Source: Microvirga sesbaniae (GTDB lineage: Bacteria; Pseudomonadota; Alphaproteobacteria; Rhizobiales; Beijerinckiaceae). Taken from it: a DNA stretch of 64,000 nucleotides. A program made the position numbers and the translations under genes. The DNA is taken from positions 1 through 64,000 of the forward strand of contig NZ_JAMXFJ010000016.1 of assembly GCF_025460805.1 (NCBI RefSeq), written 5' to 3'. The notes under the pieces were generated by a model, which did not search any database, was not told the origin of the DNA, and saw only the letters and a program-made list of their open reading frames with translations. Positions 29,282-38,409 of this stretch are shown here, piece by piece. Each line of letters opens with the position of its first letter. The stretch's first letter is position 1.

Positions 29282-30535
29282 TTATGCCGCCAGCAGGTCC
29301 TTGCCGTCGTGGCCGGCGATCGTGGTCGGGACGATCTCGCCCGGCGTCACGGGCCGGTCGAAGCGCACCAGGGTGAATCCTTCCGTGCGGCCGAGCCGGT
29401 TCGTCTCGATCAGCACGTTGCGGCGCGCGCCGATCTCGCCGCCGAGATGCCTCAGCAGGGCGGCCTCGCCCTTTTCGCGCAGGCGCCGCGCCCGGTCCTT
29501 CACCACGTCGCGCGCCACCTGCGGCATGCGCGCGGCCGGGGTGCCGGGGCGGGGCGAGAACGGGAAGACGTGGAGATGCGTGAGGTCGCATTCGTCCACG
29601 ATGGCGAGGGAGCGCGAGAACATCTCCTCGGTCTCGGTCGGGAAGCCCGCGATGATGTCGGCGCCGAAGACCATGTCGGGGCGAAGGCGCTTCACCTGTT
29701 CGCAGAACGCGATGGCGTCCTGTCGCAGATGGCGGCGCTTCATGCGCTTGAGCACCATGTCGTCGCCGGCCTGAAGTGACAGATGAAGATGCGGCATCAG
29801 GCGGCTCTCGCCGGCGATCGCGTCCAGGAGGTCTTCGTCCGCCTCCACGGAATCGATCGACGAGATGCGCAGGCGCTCCAGCTCCGGCACGTGGCGCAGC
29901 AGGCCCTTGACCAGGGTGCCGAGCTTCGGCTCACCGGGGAGGTCCCGGCCGTAGCTCGTGATGTCGACGCCGGTGAGCACCACTTCGCGGGAGCCGTGCT
30001 CCACGAGGGTCCTGACCTGCTCCACCACGGCCCCCATGGGCACGGAGCGCGAATTGCCGCGGCCGTAGGGGATGATGCAGAAGGTGCAGCGGTGGTCGCA
30101 GCCGTTCTGCACCTGCACGAAGGCGCGCGTGCGTCCGCGCATGCCGTCGATGAGGTGAACGGCCGTTTCCTTCACGGCCATGATGTCGTCGACGAGAATC
30201 TTCTCGCTCGAGCCCACGCCGAAGTCGCGCATCCCGGCCCAGGTCTCGGCCTTCATCTTCTCGTGGTTGCCGACGACCTGGCTGACCTCCGGCATGGCCG
30301 CGAAGGTTCCAGGCTCCACCTGGGCGGCGCAGCCCGTCACGATGATGCGGGCGTCCGGCTTCTCGCGGGCGAGCTTGCGGATCGACTGGCGCGCCTGGCG
30401 GGTCGCCTCGGCGGTCACCGCGCAGGTGTTGACGATGACCACTTCGCCGAGGCCCGCCGCCTCCGCGTGGCGCTGCATGGCCTCCGACTCGTAGGTGTTG
30501 AGCCGGCAGCCGAAAGTGACGACCTCGACCGCCAT
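29282..30535 (-). CDS. mtaB: tRNA t6A37 methylthiotransferase MtaB
   Basis: 417 residues. The N-terminal UPF0004 domain has three Cys (TFGCRLNTYE, IVNTCAVTAEA, VTGCAAQVEPG) and the radical-SAM motif is CDHRCTFCIIPYGRG, so two [4Fe-4S] clusters are expected. MtaB adds a methylthio group to t6A37 of tRNAs. The ATG at 30535 overlaps the stop of dapF (TGATG type), so the pair is translationally coupled. The C-terminal TRAM-like part is present. Confidence 0.94.
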   Translation of the reverse strand: MAVEVVTFGCRLNTYESEAMQRHAEAAGLGEVVIVNTCAVTAEATRQARQSIRKLAREKPDARIIVTGCAAQVEPGTFAAMPEVSQVVGNHEKMKAETWAGMRDFGVGSSEKILVDDIMAVKETAVHLIDGMRGRTRAFVQVQNGCDHRCTFCIIPYGRGNSRSVPMGAVVEQVRTLVEHGSREVVLTGVDITSYGRDLPGEPKLGTLVKGLLRHVPELERLRISSIDSVEADEDLLDAIAGESRLMPHLHLSLQAGDDMVLKRMKRRHLRQDAIAFCEQVKRLRPDMVFGADIIAGFPTETEEMFSRSLAIVDECDLTHLHVFPFSPRPGTPAARMPQVARDVVKDRARRLREKGEAALLRHLGGEIGARRNVLIETNRLGRTEGFTLVRFDRPVTPGEIVPTTIAGHDGKDLLAA

Positions 30536-31419
30536 CAGGCCACCTCGGCGAACAGGGCCGGGGAGAGGGTGCCCTCGTGCTCCAGTTCGGTCGGACCGGT
30601 CATGAGGACATGGCCGTCGCTCTCCCGCCATTCGATGACGAGGTCGCCGCCGGGAAGCGCGACCACGGCCTTGCGGCCGGTCAGCCCCTTGCGGGCCGCC
30701 GCCACGAGGGTCGCGCAGGCTGCGGACCCGCAGGCCCGGGTGGCGCCCGCTCCCCGCTCCCAGACCCGTAAGCTGATGTGCTCCGGGCTGGTCACCTGGG
30801 CGAAGGAGATGTTGGCGCGCTCCGGGAAGGCCGGGTCGTGCTCGAAGACCGGACCGATGACGGCAAGGTCGTAGGCCTGGGCGTCCTCGACCCAGAAGAC
30901 CGCGTGCGGATTGCCCATGCCGACCGCCGAGGGGGCCCGCAGCTCGGGCGCCTCGGGCAGGACCGTGTCGACCGCGATCGTGCGGGTGTCCGGGTAGGGA
31001 TCGCGCAGGGGAATCTCGTTCCAGGCAAGGCGCGGCGGGCCCATGTCGACGGTGAAGACCGTGTCCGAGACGCGCTCCACCGGCAGCAGCCCGGCCTTGG
31101 TTTCCAGCACCAGGTCGCCCGCGACCGGGCGGCTCATGACCGGATCGGTCGTCATCGCCCAGGCGACGCAGCGGGTGCCGTTGCCGCAGGCGCCGGATTC
31201 CGAGCCGTCCGTGTTGTAGATGCGCATATAGGCGTCGGTGCCCGGCGTCACCGGATCGTGCAGCACCATCAGCTGGTCGAACCGGGAGCGCGGATCGGAC
31301 GCGATGGCGCGCGCTTCCGATGCGCTCACGCGATGGGCGGAGCCGCGCAGGTCGAGCACGGTGATCTCGTTGCCGAGACCGTTCATTTTCAGGAAGCGGC
31401 TGTTCGAAAGGGCGTTCAT
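30535..31419 (-). CDS. dapF: diaminopimelate epimerase
   Basis: 294 residues. It interconverts LL- and meso-diaminopimelate for lysine and peptidoglycan. The two catalytic Cys are in [13 protein letters not shown] and [12 protein letters not shown], and [15 protein letters not shown] opens the fold. Coupled to mtaB downstream. asd, another enzyme of this pathway, lies at 56859. Confidence 0.96.
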   Translation of the reverse strand: MNALSNSRFLKMNGLGNEITVLDLRGSAHRVSASEARAIASDPRSRFDQLMVLHDPVTPGTDAYMRIYNTDGSESGACGNGTRCVAWAMTTDPVMSRPVAGDLVLETKAGLLPVERVSDTVFTVDMGPPRLAWNEIPLRDPYPDTRTIAVDTVLPEAPELRAPSAVGMGNPHAVFWVEDAQAYDLAVIGPVFEHDPAFPERANISFAQVTSPEHISLRVWERGAGATRACGSAACATLVAAARKGLTGRKAVVALPGGDLVIEWRESDGHVLMTGPTELEHEGTLSPALFAEVA

Positions 31420-31491
31420 GCGGGCGTATATGGCTCAAAACGCCCGAAACCGCGAGAGGGGTCGCGCGCGTCTGCGGCAATATCGTCTGAA

Positions 31492-31541
31492 GCATCGGAC
31501 CCGAAAGTGGATTTGCCCTTTTGGGACCGGTCCGATGCGTG
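31492..31541. repeat. family B intergenic repeat, short copy
   Basis: AAGCATCGGACCCGAAAGTGG at the left is answered by GGGACCGGTCCGATGCG at the right, giving an imperfect dyad between dapF and the TauE-like gene. Confidence 0.7.
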
Positions 31542-31543
31542 CG

Positions 31544-32281
31544 TTAAAATGCCTGCACGATCCGGGGGACGCTGGTCGCCACGATGAGCAGGCCGACCGC
31601 GACCATCAGGGGCCGGGTCGGCACCCGGCTGACCACGAAGCCGCCCAAGGGGGCGGCCAGCACCCCGCCGGCGATCAGACCCGCGGCCGAACTCAGCTCC
31701 GACCAGCCCAGGTTCAGGATGAAGGTGGCCGACACCACGGATGTGACGAGGAACTCCGTCAGGTTGGCGGAGCCGATCACCTGCCGCGGGGCATGGCCGC
31801 GCCCGATCAGCGAGCTCGTGACGACCGGGCCCCATCCGCCGCCGCCCATGGCGTCGAGCAGGCCGCCGCCGGCGCCGATCCACGGCACCATCCAGTCCCG
31901 GACCTCCCGGGGCCAGAGCGGACGGAATGCCTTGAACGTGATGTAGAGGCCGATGGCCATCAGATAACCGGACACCAGGGGCTGGATCGTCTTCGCGTCG
32001 ATGCTGGACAGGATGAAGGCCCCGACGGCTCCGCCGAGCATGCCGGCCGGCGCGAGGCGGGCCACGAGGCGCCAGTTCACGTTGCGGTGGAGCACGTGCG
32101 AGGCGCCCGAGGCCGCCGTGGTGAAGATTTCGGTCACGTGGGTCACGGCGCTGGCCGTGGCGGGCGGCACGCCGAAAGCCAGAAGGCTCGTGGTCGAGAG
32201 CACCCCGAACGCCATGCCCAGCGCCCCGTCGACGAGCTGCGCTCCGAAGCCGATCAGCGCAAAGATCAGAAAGTCTTCCAT
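31544..32281 (-). CDS. TauE/SafE-family membrane transporter
   Basis: 245 residues from the ATG at 32281. The protein has about eight hydrophobic helices with the duplicated TauE pattern (FGAQLVDGALGMAFGVLST, then GLLDAMGGGGWGPVVTSSLI). The family exports sulfite or sulfonate-related anions. A sulfite-oxidase-like gene is 22 kb away, so no functional link is implied. Substrate uncertain. Confidence 0.88.
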   Translation of the reverse strand: MEDFLIFALIGFGAQLVDGALGMAFGVLSTTSLLAFGVPPATASAVTHVTEIFTTAASGASHVLHRNVNWRLVARLAPAGMLGGAVGAFILSSIDAKTIQPLVSGYLMAIGLYITFKAFRPLWPREVRDWMVPWIGAGGGLLDAMGGGGWGPVVTSSLIGRGHAPRQVIGSANLTEFLVTSVVSATFILNLGWSELSSAAGLIAGGVLAAPLGGFVVSRVPTRPLMVAVGLLIVATSVPRIVQAF

Positions 32282-32513
32282 TCCTGAGCAGCCTCGACGG
32301 AGACGGACGGGAGCTCGAGCATAGGCCAAGGGGATGACGTTGCGAGAGGGATCGCGGCGCCCGGCCAGAGGATTTTTTGTGCAGCTTATGAAAGGATGGC
32401 CTGCTGCAATCCGTCCTCCATGGAAGCCCGTGGACGGCCTCGCCGCTGCACCAAAACACCCCTATGGTGCTGCACCGTCTCTCTTCTTGATTCGCGGGTA
32501 AGGCGTCCTTCAC

Positions 32514-33251
32514 ATGCGGCTGCGCTCTTCAGGTCTTCTCCTCGTTTTCGCCCTTTGCTCAGGCGTCGCCCTCGCGCAGACGCCCCCGCCGGCAAGCCCC
32601 CCGGCCGCCGCGGAGACGCCGGCCTCTCCTGCGGCTCCGGCCCCTTCTCCCGCTCCGGCCGCCCCGCAGGTGCAGGGCGCGCCGACGCCGGTCACACCCG
32701 CACCGGCCGCTCCCGCACCCGCCACACCTGCGCCCGCGCAGGAGGCGGGCCGCACGACCCTGTTCCCGAATCCGAGCGATCCGTCCGGCGTGGAGGAGGG
32801 CGTGCTCGTGTCCAAGCCCACGGTGGTGCTCTCGGGCACCAGCACCTGGGACGACGCCTTCACCAACCTGAAGAACGCTTTCGCCAAGATCGACGGTGAG
32901 CTGAAGAAGGCCGGGATCGCGCCGGCGGGCCGGCCGGTGACGATCTTCGTCGACACCGACGACGACGGCTTCAAGTACGACGCGATGGTGCCCATCGCCC
33001 GGGTGCCGGACGGCAAGACCGAGCTCACGCCCGAGATCAAGTTCGGCAAGACCCCGGAGGGCAAGTCCTTCCGCTTCGTGCACAAGGACGCCTATGACGA
33101 GATCGACGGCACCTACGAGACGATCACGGCCTATCTCGACATCAAGGAGATCGTCGCCAAGGACGCGTTCATCGAGGAATACGTGAGCGACTTCACCGAT
33201 TCCCAGGACACCAATTTCGAGGTGAACATCTACGTTCAGCCCAAAGAATGA
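32514..33251 (+). CDS. exported protein with GyrI-like (effector-binding) domain
   Basis: 245 residues. A signal peptide ends at ALA-QT; residues about 22-80 are almost only Pro and Ala (a flexible spacer). The C-terminal domain (about 95-245) resembles GyrI-like/AraC effector-binding folds: AGRPVTIFVDTDDDGFKYD, YDEIDGTYETITAYLD and a final VNIYVQPKE. A periplasmic small-molecule binder is plausible. Its stop overlaps the start of the HAD gene (ATGA). Confidence 0.7.
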   Translation: MRLRSSGLLLVFALCSGVALAQTPPPASPPAAAETPASPAAPAPSPAPAAPQVQGAPTPVTPAPAAPAPATPAPAQEAGRTTLFPNPSDPSGVEEGVLVSKPTVVLSGTSTWDDAFTNLKNAFAKIDGELKKAGIAPAGRPVTIFVDTDDDGFKYDAMVPIARVPDGKTELTPEIKFGKTPEGKSFRFVHKDAYDEIDGTYETITAYLDIKEIVAKDAFIEEYVSDFTDSQDTNFEVNIYVQPKE

Positions 33252-33919
33252 TCGCGCTCTTCGATCTCGACGGGACCCTGACCGACCCGAAGGCGGGCAT
33301 CACCCGGTCCGTCCAGTATGCCCTCGAAAGGCTCGGACGCCCCGTTCCGGACGCGGGCGCCTTGACCTGGATGATCGGCCCGCCGCTGGTCTCGGGCTTC
33401 ACGGAGCTCTTGGGCGGGGCCGAGGAGGTGCCGGACGCGGTCCGCTTCTATCGTGAACGTTACGGCGATGTCGGGCTGTTCGAGAACGAGGTCTATGCGG
33501 GCATCCCGGCCTTGCTCCGGAGCCTCGAGGAGAAGGGCGTCCGCCTCCACGTCGCGACGTCGAAGCTCCAGGTCTTCGCGCAGCGGATCCTCGAGCATTT
33601 CGATCTGTCGCGGTTCTTCGCCGGGATCTACGGCTCCGAGCCCGACAACCGCAACGCGGACAAGCGGGATCTCATCCGGCATATTCTCGACCGGGAGCGC
33701 TTCGACCCGGCCGGCGCCGTCATGATCGGCGACAGGAAGCACGATGTCATCGGCGCGGCAGCCAACGGCATCGCGACCATCGGGGTCTCCTGGGGCTACG
33801 GGTCCCGGGAGGAGCTGCGGCAAGCCGGGGCCGCATGTCTGGCCGACGATCCGCAGGGCCTCGAAGCGCCGATCCTCAGGCTGACGGGGTCCACGCCTCG
33901 CCCGGCCGCAACGGCCTGA
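33248..33919 (+). CDS. HAD-superfamily hydrolase, phosphoglycolate phosphatase-like
   Basis: 223 residues. HAD motif I is FDLDGTLTDPKAG, motif II is HVATSKL, and motif IV is VMIGDRKHDVIGA, with a helical cap between I and II. It dephosphorylates a small phosphate ester; the subgroup includes phosphoglycolate phosphatases and pyrimidine 5'-nucleotidases. It is coupled to the GyrI-like gene by a 4-base overlap and overlaps the convergent MBL gene by 44 bp. Confidence 0.88.
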   Translation: MIALFDLDGTLTDPKAGITRSVQYALERLGRPVPDAGALTWMIGPPLVSGFTELLGGAEEVPDAVRFYRERYGDVGLFENEVYAGIPALLRSLEEKGVRLHVATSKLQVFAQRILEHFDLSRFFAGIYGSEPDNRNADKRDLIRHILDRERFDPAGAVMIGDRKHDVIGAAANGIATIGVSWGYGSREELRQAGAACLADDPQGLEAPILRLTGSTPRPAATA

Positions 33920-34940
33920 ACCGGGCCTCCGGGATTTCGGCCGCCCGGAGGGCCGCCGCCAGTTCCTGCGGCGGCTCGTCGACCCCCTCGTTGGTGAGCC
34001 GGAACGTCCCCCAATGGTGGCCCAGCGCCTGCTCGGCCTCGATGATCCGCAGCACCTTCACGGCATCCTCCGGGTTCATGTGCTGTGGCTCCATGAACCA
34101 GCGCGGCTCATAGGCGCCGATCGGCAGATGGGCGAGCCGCGGCCGGCCGAAGCGCTCGCGCACGGCGCGGAAGATTTCTCCGTCGCCGAAGCCGGTATCG
34201 CCGATATGGTAGACCGTGCCGGCCGGCGTGGTCAGCACATAGGCGCACCAGAGCGCCATGCGCCGGTCGTTGATGCCCCGCGCCGACCAGTGATAGGCGG
34301 GCTCAAGATGGGCCGTGACGCCGTTGCCGAGATCGACCGACCCGCCCCAGTCCCGCGTCTCCACGGGGATTTGCGGATGCTCGGCCCGGATGACCGCATC
34401 GTTGCCGAGCGGCGCGACCACCTTCGGGCGGTGCCGCTGCCAGAGGCGGCCGAGGGTGTCCGTGTCGAGATGGTCGTAGTGGTTGTGGGTGATCAGCACC
34501 GCATGGACCGGAGGCAGGTCGTCGAAGGCGATGCCGGGCGGGTTGACCCGTTTGGGACCCGCGAAGGAGACCGGGCTCGCCCGCTCCGAGAACACCGGAT
34601 CGGTCAGGATGTTGAGCCCCGCCACCTGGATCAGGAACGAGGCGTGGCCGATCAGGGACGAGCGCAGGTCCCGCACCTCGGCCGGGGGCTTGTCCCGGAA
34701 GGGGCTCGGGAAGCTGTCCGGCCAGTCCTTGCGCCCGCCGTCGAGCTGCCAGCGCGCGAGCTCCAGAAAGCCCTTGTCCTGCGGCTGGTTGGCCAGGAAG
34801 AACCGGACCCCGTCGAAATGATCGGTGACCGGCCCCTGATAGTAGCGGTTCGTCGCCCGGGCGGCCGTCATCCAGCTTAACGCACCGGTCGCGGCCACGA
34901 CGGGAAGCCCGAGGATTTTGAGAAGGGTGCGGCGGTTCAT
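33876..34940 (-). CDS. MBL-fold metallohydrolase, Tat-exported (NAPE-PLD/UlaG-like)
   Basis: 354 residues. The leader MNRRTLLKILGLPV carries an RR pair followed by a hydrophobic stretch, as in Tat signals. The metallo-beta-lactamase motif is LITHNHYDHLD; GHASFLIQVAGLNILTDPVF, YHIGDTGFGDG and the late HHWGTF complete the metal site of the NAPE-PLD/UlaG-like subgroup. It may hydrolyse a phosphodiester or lactone in the periplasm. Substrate unknown. Confidence 0.86.
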   Translation of the reverse strand: MNRRTLLKILGLPVVAATGALSWMTAARATNRYYQGPVTDHFDGVRFFLANQPQDKGFLELARWQLDGGRKDWPDSFPSPFRDKPPAEVRDLRSSLIGHASFLIQVAGLNILTDPVFSERASPVSFAGPKRVNPPGIAFDDLPPVHAVLITHNHYDHLDTDTLGRLWQRHRPKVVAPLGNDAVIRAEHPQIPVETRDWGGSVDLGNGVTAHLEPAYHWSARGINDRRMALWCAYVLTTPAGTVYHIGDTGFGDGEIFRAVRERFGRPRLAHLPIGAYEPRWFMEPQHMNPEDAVKVLRIIEAEQALGHHWGTFRLTNEGVDEPPQELAAALRAAEIPEARFRPLRPGEAWTPSA

Positions 34941-35031
34941 GGAGGTATCGTCTGCGGTGAAGCTTTAAGCGTGGGGACGACGGCCCGGATCGGCAAGGGG
35001 CTCGGTCCCGTTCTCCCGGAACACCCACTCC

Positions 35032-35121
35032 CATGGTGGCCGGGCTCGTCCCGGCCATCCCGACTTAGAAGGGCTCAGCGCCTCAAATCATCGAGATCAC
35101 CGGCACGAGGCCGGTGATGAC
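35032..35121. repeat. palindromic intergenic repeat, family A, copy 5 (inverted)
   Basis: Reads CATGGTGGCCGGG, CCCGGCCATCCCG, a divergent centre, then ATCGAGATCACCGGC and GCCGGTGATGAC, i.e. the orientation opposite to copy 1. Confidence 0.82.
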
Positions 35122-35140
35122 GAGGCGGGTCCGAGCCGCG

Positions 35141-35220
35141 GGGGCAGCCGGGCCCATCCCGATCAGGACGAGCGCGCCGCCTCGAACGATCGAGATCACC
35201 CGCACGAGCCCGGTGATGAC
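35141..35220. repeat. palindromic intergenic repeat, family A, copy 6 (truncated, same orientation as copy 5)
   Basis: Begins within the element at GGCCCATCCCGATCAGG and ends GAGCCCGGTGATGAC; it lies directly after copy 5, making a tandem pair. Confidence 0.78.
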
Positions 35221-35486
35221 GGGGGGCACGCCTTCGCCTCGTCCGGGCCGGCGACCGTCGAGACATCAAGATCCTCCATCGTCTGCCTTTTCCTTGACTT
35301 CTCGGTCTTTTCCCCTTAGGGGCTGACCGCAAATCTGTAGAGCGAGCCCTTTGAGCCGCCGACCAGCCCGCGAGGCTGGAGGTCAACGTCCGACAGCGCG
35401 ATGCGCCCTCGGGCGCGTTTCTCTTTGGGTTTCCTTTGCGCCGTCGCAACCGGACGAGCCGGATCGCGACGCATGAGGATGAACGG

Positions 35487-35702
35487 ATGTCGGACGACGC
35501 ATTGCGCATCGAGGACGCGGTCAACGAGACCTGCCCGTGGTCGGGGAAGCCGATCGCGGCGGATTCGCTCACCCTCTACCGCGGCGAGGTGGTCGGTTTC
35601 TGCAATCCCGGCTGCCGCGACAAGTTCAAGGCGGCGATCGACCACTTTGAAAAGGCCCTTGCGAAGAGCGATGTACCTCTCATCGCAAAAGGAATTGAGT
35701 GA
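35487..35702 (+). CDS. small TRASH/YHS-like zinc or metal-binding protein
   Basis: 71 residues from the ATG at 35487 (an in-frame ATG 17 codons upstream lacks conserved sequence). The pattern NETCPWSGKPIAADSL followed by GEVVGFCNPGCRDKF gives three Cys in a CPxSG...GFCNPGC arrangement, as in small TRASH/YHS-like domains. It ends 2 bp before the ffh start codon, so the two are surely cotranscribed; whether it works with the SRP is unknown. Confidence 0.75.
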   Translation: MSDDALRIEDAVNETCPWSGKPIAADSLTLYRGEVVGFCNPGCRDKFKAAIDHFEKALAKSDVPLIAKGIE

Positions 35703-35704
35703 TC

Positions 35705-37252
35705 ATGTTCGAAGGCCTTTCCGAGAAGCTTTCCACCATCCTCGACTCGCTGACGCGCAGGGGCGCGCTCACCGAGGAGGACGTCAACGCGGCCCTGCGT
35801 GAGGTCCGCCGCGCCCTGCTCGAGGCCGACGTGGCCCTCGAGGTGGTGCGCTCCTTCACCGACAAGGTGCGCTCCCGCGCGGTCGGCGCCGAGGTGGTCA
35901 AGTCCGTCTCCCCGGGCCAGCAGGTGGTCAAGATCGTCCATGACCAGCTCGTGGAGATGCTGGGCTCGGACGCGGAAATCATCGACCTGAACGCGGTTCC
36001 GCCCGTCGGCATCCTCATGGTCGGTCTCCAGGGTTCGGGCAAGACGACCACCACGGCCAAGATCGCCCGGCGCCTGAAGGACCGCGAGAACCGCCGCGTG
36101 CTCATGGCGTCCCTCGATACCCGCCGCCCGGCGGCACAGGAACAGCTCGCCGTGCTCGGCAAGCAGGTGGGCGTCGACACCCTGCCCATCGTGGCCGGCC
36201 AATCGGCCGTGCAGATCGCCCGCCGCGCTATGGAAGCGGCCCGTCTCGGCGGCTACGACGTGGTGATGCTCGACACGGCCGGCCGCGTGACCGTGGACGA
36301 GGCCCTCATGGTGGAGGCCGCCGAGGTGCGCGCCGCCACCGGCCCGCACGAGGTCCTCCTCGTGGCCGACGCGCTCACCGGCCAGGACGCGGTCAACACC
36401 GCCCGGGCCTTCGACACCCGCCTCGGCGTCACCGGCATCGTGCTCACGAGAATGGACGGCGATGCCCGCGGCGGCGCCGCCCTGTCCATGCGCGCCGTCA
36501 CCGGCAAGCCGATCAAGCTCATCGGCACGGGCGAGAAGGTCGACGCGCTCGAGGAGTTCCACCCCTCGCGCGTCGCCAACCGCATCCTCGGCATGGGCGA
36601 CATCGTCTCGCTGGTCGAAAAGGCCGCCGAGAACTTCGACCAGGCGCAGGCCCAGCGCATGGCCGAGAAGATGCGCAAGGGCAAGTTCGACCTGGAGGAT
36701 CTGCGCGACCAGCTCGCCCAGATGGAGAAGATCGGCGGCCTGAACGGCATGCTCGGCATGCTGCCCGGCGTGGCCAAGATGAAGTCGCAGCTCGAGAACG
36801 CCAATCTCGACGACCGGATCATCAAGCGCCAGCGCGCCATCATCGATTCCATGACCCCGGCCGAGCGCCGCAACCCGGACATCCTCAAGGCCTCGCGCAA
36901 GAAGCGCATCGCGGCCGGCGCCGGCGCCAAGGTCGAGGAGATCAACAAGCTGCTGAAGATGCACCGCCAGATGGCCGACGTCATGAAGATGATGGGCGGC
37001 GGCAAGGGCAAGGGCATGGCGGGCGCGCTCGGCAAGATGTTCGGCCTCGGCGGGGGCGGCATGCCCCAGCCGACGCCGGAGCAGATCGAGGCGCTGCAGA
37101 AGCAGATGGGCGGCAAGCTGCCCGACTTCCCGGGCGGCGCCGGCGGCCTTCCGCCCATGCCCAAGGGCGTGCCCGGCCTGCCGGGCCTGGGCGGGGCCAA
37201 GATCCCGGGCCTGCCCGGCATCGGCGGCTTCCCGTTCGGCAAGAAGAAATAG
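35705..37252 (+). CDS. ffh: signal recognition particle protein Ffh
   Basis: 515 residues from the ATG at 35705; a GTG two codons earlier is unlikely. The NG domain carries [16 protein letters not shown], the SRP-specific [16 protein letters not shown] and [12 protein letters not shown]. The Met-rich M domain (about 330-430) binds signal sequences and 4.5S RNA. The C-terminal 70 residues are a Gly/Pro/Met-rich tail. It starts the conserved ffh-rpsP-rimM-trmD block. Confidence 0.97.
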   Translation: MFEGLSEKLSTILDSLTRRGALTEEDVNAALREVRRALLEADVALEVVRSFTDKVRSRAVGAEVVKSVSPGQQVVKIVHDQLVEMLGSDAEIIDLNAVPPVGILMVGLQGSGKTTTTAKIARRLKDRENRRVLMASLDTRRPAAQEQLAVLGKQVGVDTLPIVAGQSAVQIARRAMEAARLGGYDVVMLDTAGRVTVDEALMVEAAEVRAATGPHEVLLVADALTGQDAVNTARAFDTRLGVTGIVLTRMDGDARGGAALSMRAVTGKPIKLIGTGEKVDALEEFHPSRVANRILGMGDIVSLVEKAAENFDQAQAQRMAEKMRKGKFDLEDLRDQLAQMEKIGGLNGMLGMLPGVAKMKSQLENANLDDRIIKRQRAIIDSMTPAERRNPDILKASRKKRIAAGAGAKVEEINKLLKMHRQMADVMKMMGGGKGKGMAGALGKMFGLGGGGMPQPTPEQIEALQKQMGGKLPDFPGGAGGLPPMPKGVPGLPGLGGAKIPGLPGIGGFPFGKKK

Positions 37253-37257
37253 GTTTC

Positions 37258-37283
37258 GTCATTCCCGCCCGGGCGGGAATGAC
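37258..37283. repeat. perfect 26-bp palindrome between ffh and rpsP
   Basis: GTCATTCCCGCCC is followed directly by its reverse complement GGGCGGGAATGAC. It starts 5 bp after the ffh stop codon. No T-run follows, so it is an intergenic palindrome, not a typical terminator; the GTCAT/ATGAC ends echo family A. Confidence 0.85.
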
Positions 37284-37324
37284 AGGCAAGAAGTTTGATC
37301 ACAGGACACCAAAAGGAGTTTCCC

Positions 37325-37684
37325 ATGTCCCTGAAGATCCGTCTCACCCGTGGTGGTGCGAAGAAGCGTCCCTACTACCGTATCGTCGTCGCCGACTCGC
37401 GCTCCCCGCGCGATGGCCGCTTCATCGAGAAGGTCGGCACCTACGACCCGATGAAGCCGAAGGACGATGCCGGCCGCGTCGTTCTCGAGACCGAGAAGAT
37501 CCAGGCTTGGCTCGCCAAGGGCGCCCAGCCGACCGACCGCGTCCTGCGCTTCCTCGACGCCGCCGGCCTCCTGAAGCGTCCGGCCCGCAACAACCCGCAG
37601 AAGGCCGTCCCGGGCAAGAAGGCCCAGGAGCGCGCGGACGCGAAGGCCGCCGCGGCTGCCGCCGGCGAAGGCGAGGCTGCGTAA
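37325..37684 (+). CDS. rpsP: 30S ribosomal protein S16
   Basis: 119 residues from the ATG at 37325 behind AAGGAGTTT. The N terminus [20 protein letters not shown] is diagnostic, as is [17 protein letters not shown]. It has an Ala/Lys-rich tail typical of alphaproteobacteria. rimM begins 5 bp after it. Confidence 0.97.
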   Translation: MSLKIRLTRGGAKKRPYYRIVVADSRSPRDGRFIEKVGTYDPMKPKDDAGRVVLETEKIQAWLAKGAQPTDRVLRFLDAAGLLKRPARNNPQKAVPGKKAQERADAKAAAAAAGEGEAA

Positions 37685-37689
37685 GCGCC

Positions 37690-38409
37690 ATGTCAAAGCG
37701 CGAGCGTTTCCAAAAAAAGCGCTCCGCCTCACCCCTCCCCCTTGTGGGGAGGGGCAGGGGTGGGGGTGTCAGCGCAAACCTCTTCAAGGGTACGCTGACA
37801 CCCCCACCTCCCACTCCTCCCCACAAGGGGGAGGAGAGCAGGACGGCGCCCGCTCGGGACGATCTCGTTCTCGTGGGTGAGTTCGGCCGCGCCCATGGCC
37901 TGAAGGGCGAGGTGCGGCTGAAATCCCATACGGGTGACCCGCAGGCGATCGCCGGCTACAGGCCGCTCATCGCATCCGACGGCCGATCCTTGTCCCTCAA
38001 ATCCGTGCGGCCCGCCCCGGGCGGCGCACCCGATCTTCTCATCGCGGTGGTCGACCGCGTGACCACGCGCGAGGCCGCCGAGGCGCTCAACCGCGTACAC
38101 CTCTACGTCGAGCGCGACAGGCTTCCGCCGCCCGACGAGGACGATGAATTCCTGCTCGCCGACCTGATCGGGCTGCCGGTCCAGACCGAAGCCGGCGAAA
38201 CCATCGGCACCGTGATCGACGTGCCCAATTACGGCGGCGGCGACCTCCTCGAAATCGCGCCCGCGCAGACGGGCCCGACCGCGTTCCTGCCCTTCACCAA
38301 GGCGTTCGTGCCGATTGTGGACCTCGTGGCCAAGCGCCTCGTGGCCGTGCCGCCGGACGACCTGTTCGAACCGGCGAATGCCGCGCCCGACTCCGGGGAC
38401 GAGGCGTGA
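37690..38409 (+). CDS. rimM: ribosome maturation factor RimM with an in-frame palindrome insertion
   Basis: 239 residues from the ATG at 37690, longer than usual because residues about 14-50 are translated from a palindromic element. The normal RimM domain begins at about residue 60 ([19 protein letters not shown]) and the PRC-like domain follows ([24 protein letters not shown]). RimM binds S19 and helps 30S maturation. The start codon 5 bp after rpsP is the natural one; translation could instead begin at an internal GTG near the conserved domain. The stop overlaps the trmD start. Confidence 0.93.
   Translation: MSKRERFQKKRSASPLPLVGRGRGGGVSANLFKGTLTPPPPTPPHKGEESRTAPARDDLVLVGEFGRAHGLKGEVRLKSHTGDPQAIAGYRPLIASDGRSLSLKSVRPAPGGAPDLLIAVVDRVTTREAAEALNRVHLYVERDRLPPPDEDDEFLLADLIGLPVQTEAGETIGTVIDVPNYGGGDLLEIAPAQTGPTAFLPFTKAFVPIVDLVAKRLVAVPPDDLFEPANAAPDSGDEA
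37735..37833. repeat. 99-bp near-perfect palindrome inserted in frame in rimM
   Basis: The outer arms, 37735-37752 (CTCCCCCTTGTGGGGAGG) and 37816-37833, are exact reverse complements over 18 bp. The inner arms, 37759-37774 (GGTGGGGGTGTCAGCG) and 37793-37808, are exact over 16 bp. The length keeps the rimM frame open; the encoded peptide ([13 protein letters not shown], then [13 protein letters not shown]) has the composition of translated intergenic palindromes in other Rhizobiales. Confidence 0.92.

Larger units (their letters stand above)
34941..35486. other. 546-bp intergenic region upstream of ffh
   Basis: Contains two family A repeats in tandem (35032-35121 and 35141-35220). The 260 bp that remain include TTGACT at 35294, a possible -35 element with no good -10 partner. 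No gene is convincing in this stretch. Confidence 0.55.

Noticed and set aside
37690-38409. rimM as a pseudogene because of the inserted palindrome
   Set aside because: The frame is intact through the insert, and all downstream RimM sequence is conserved.
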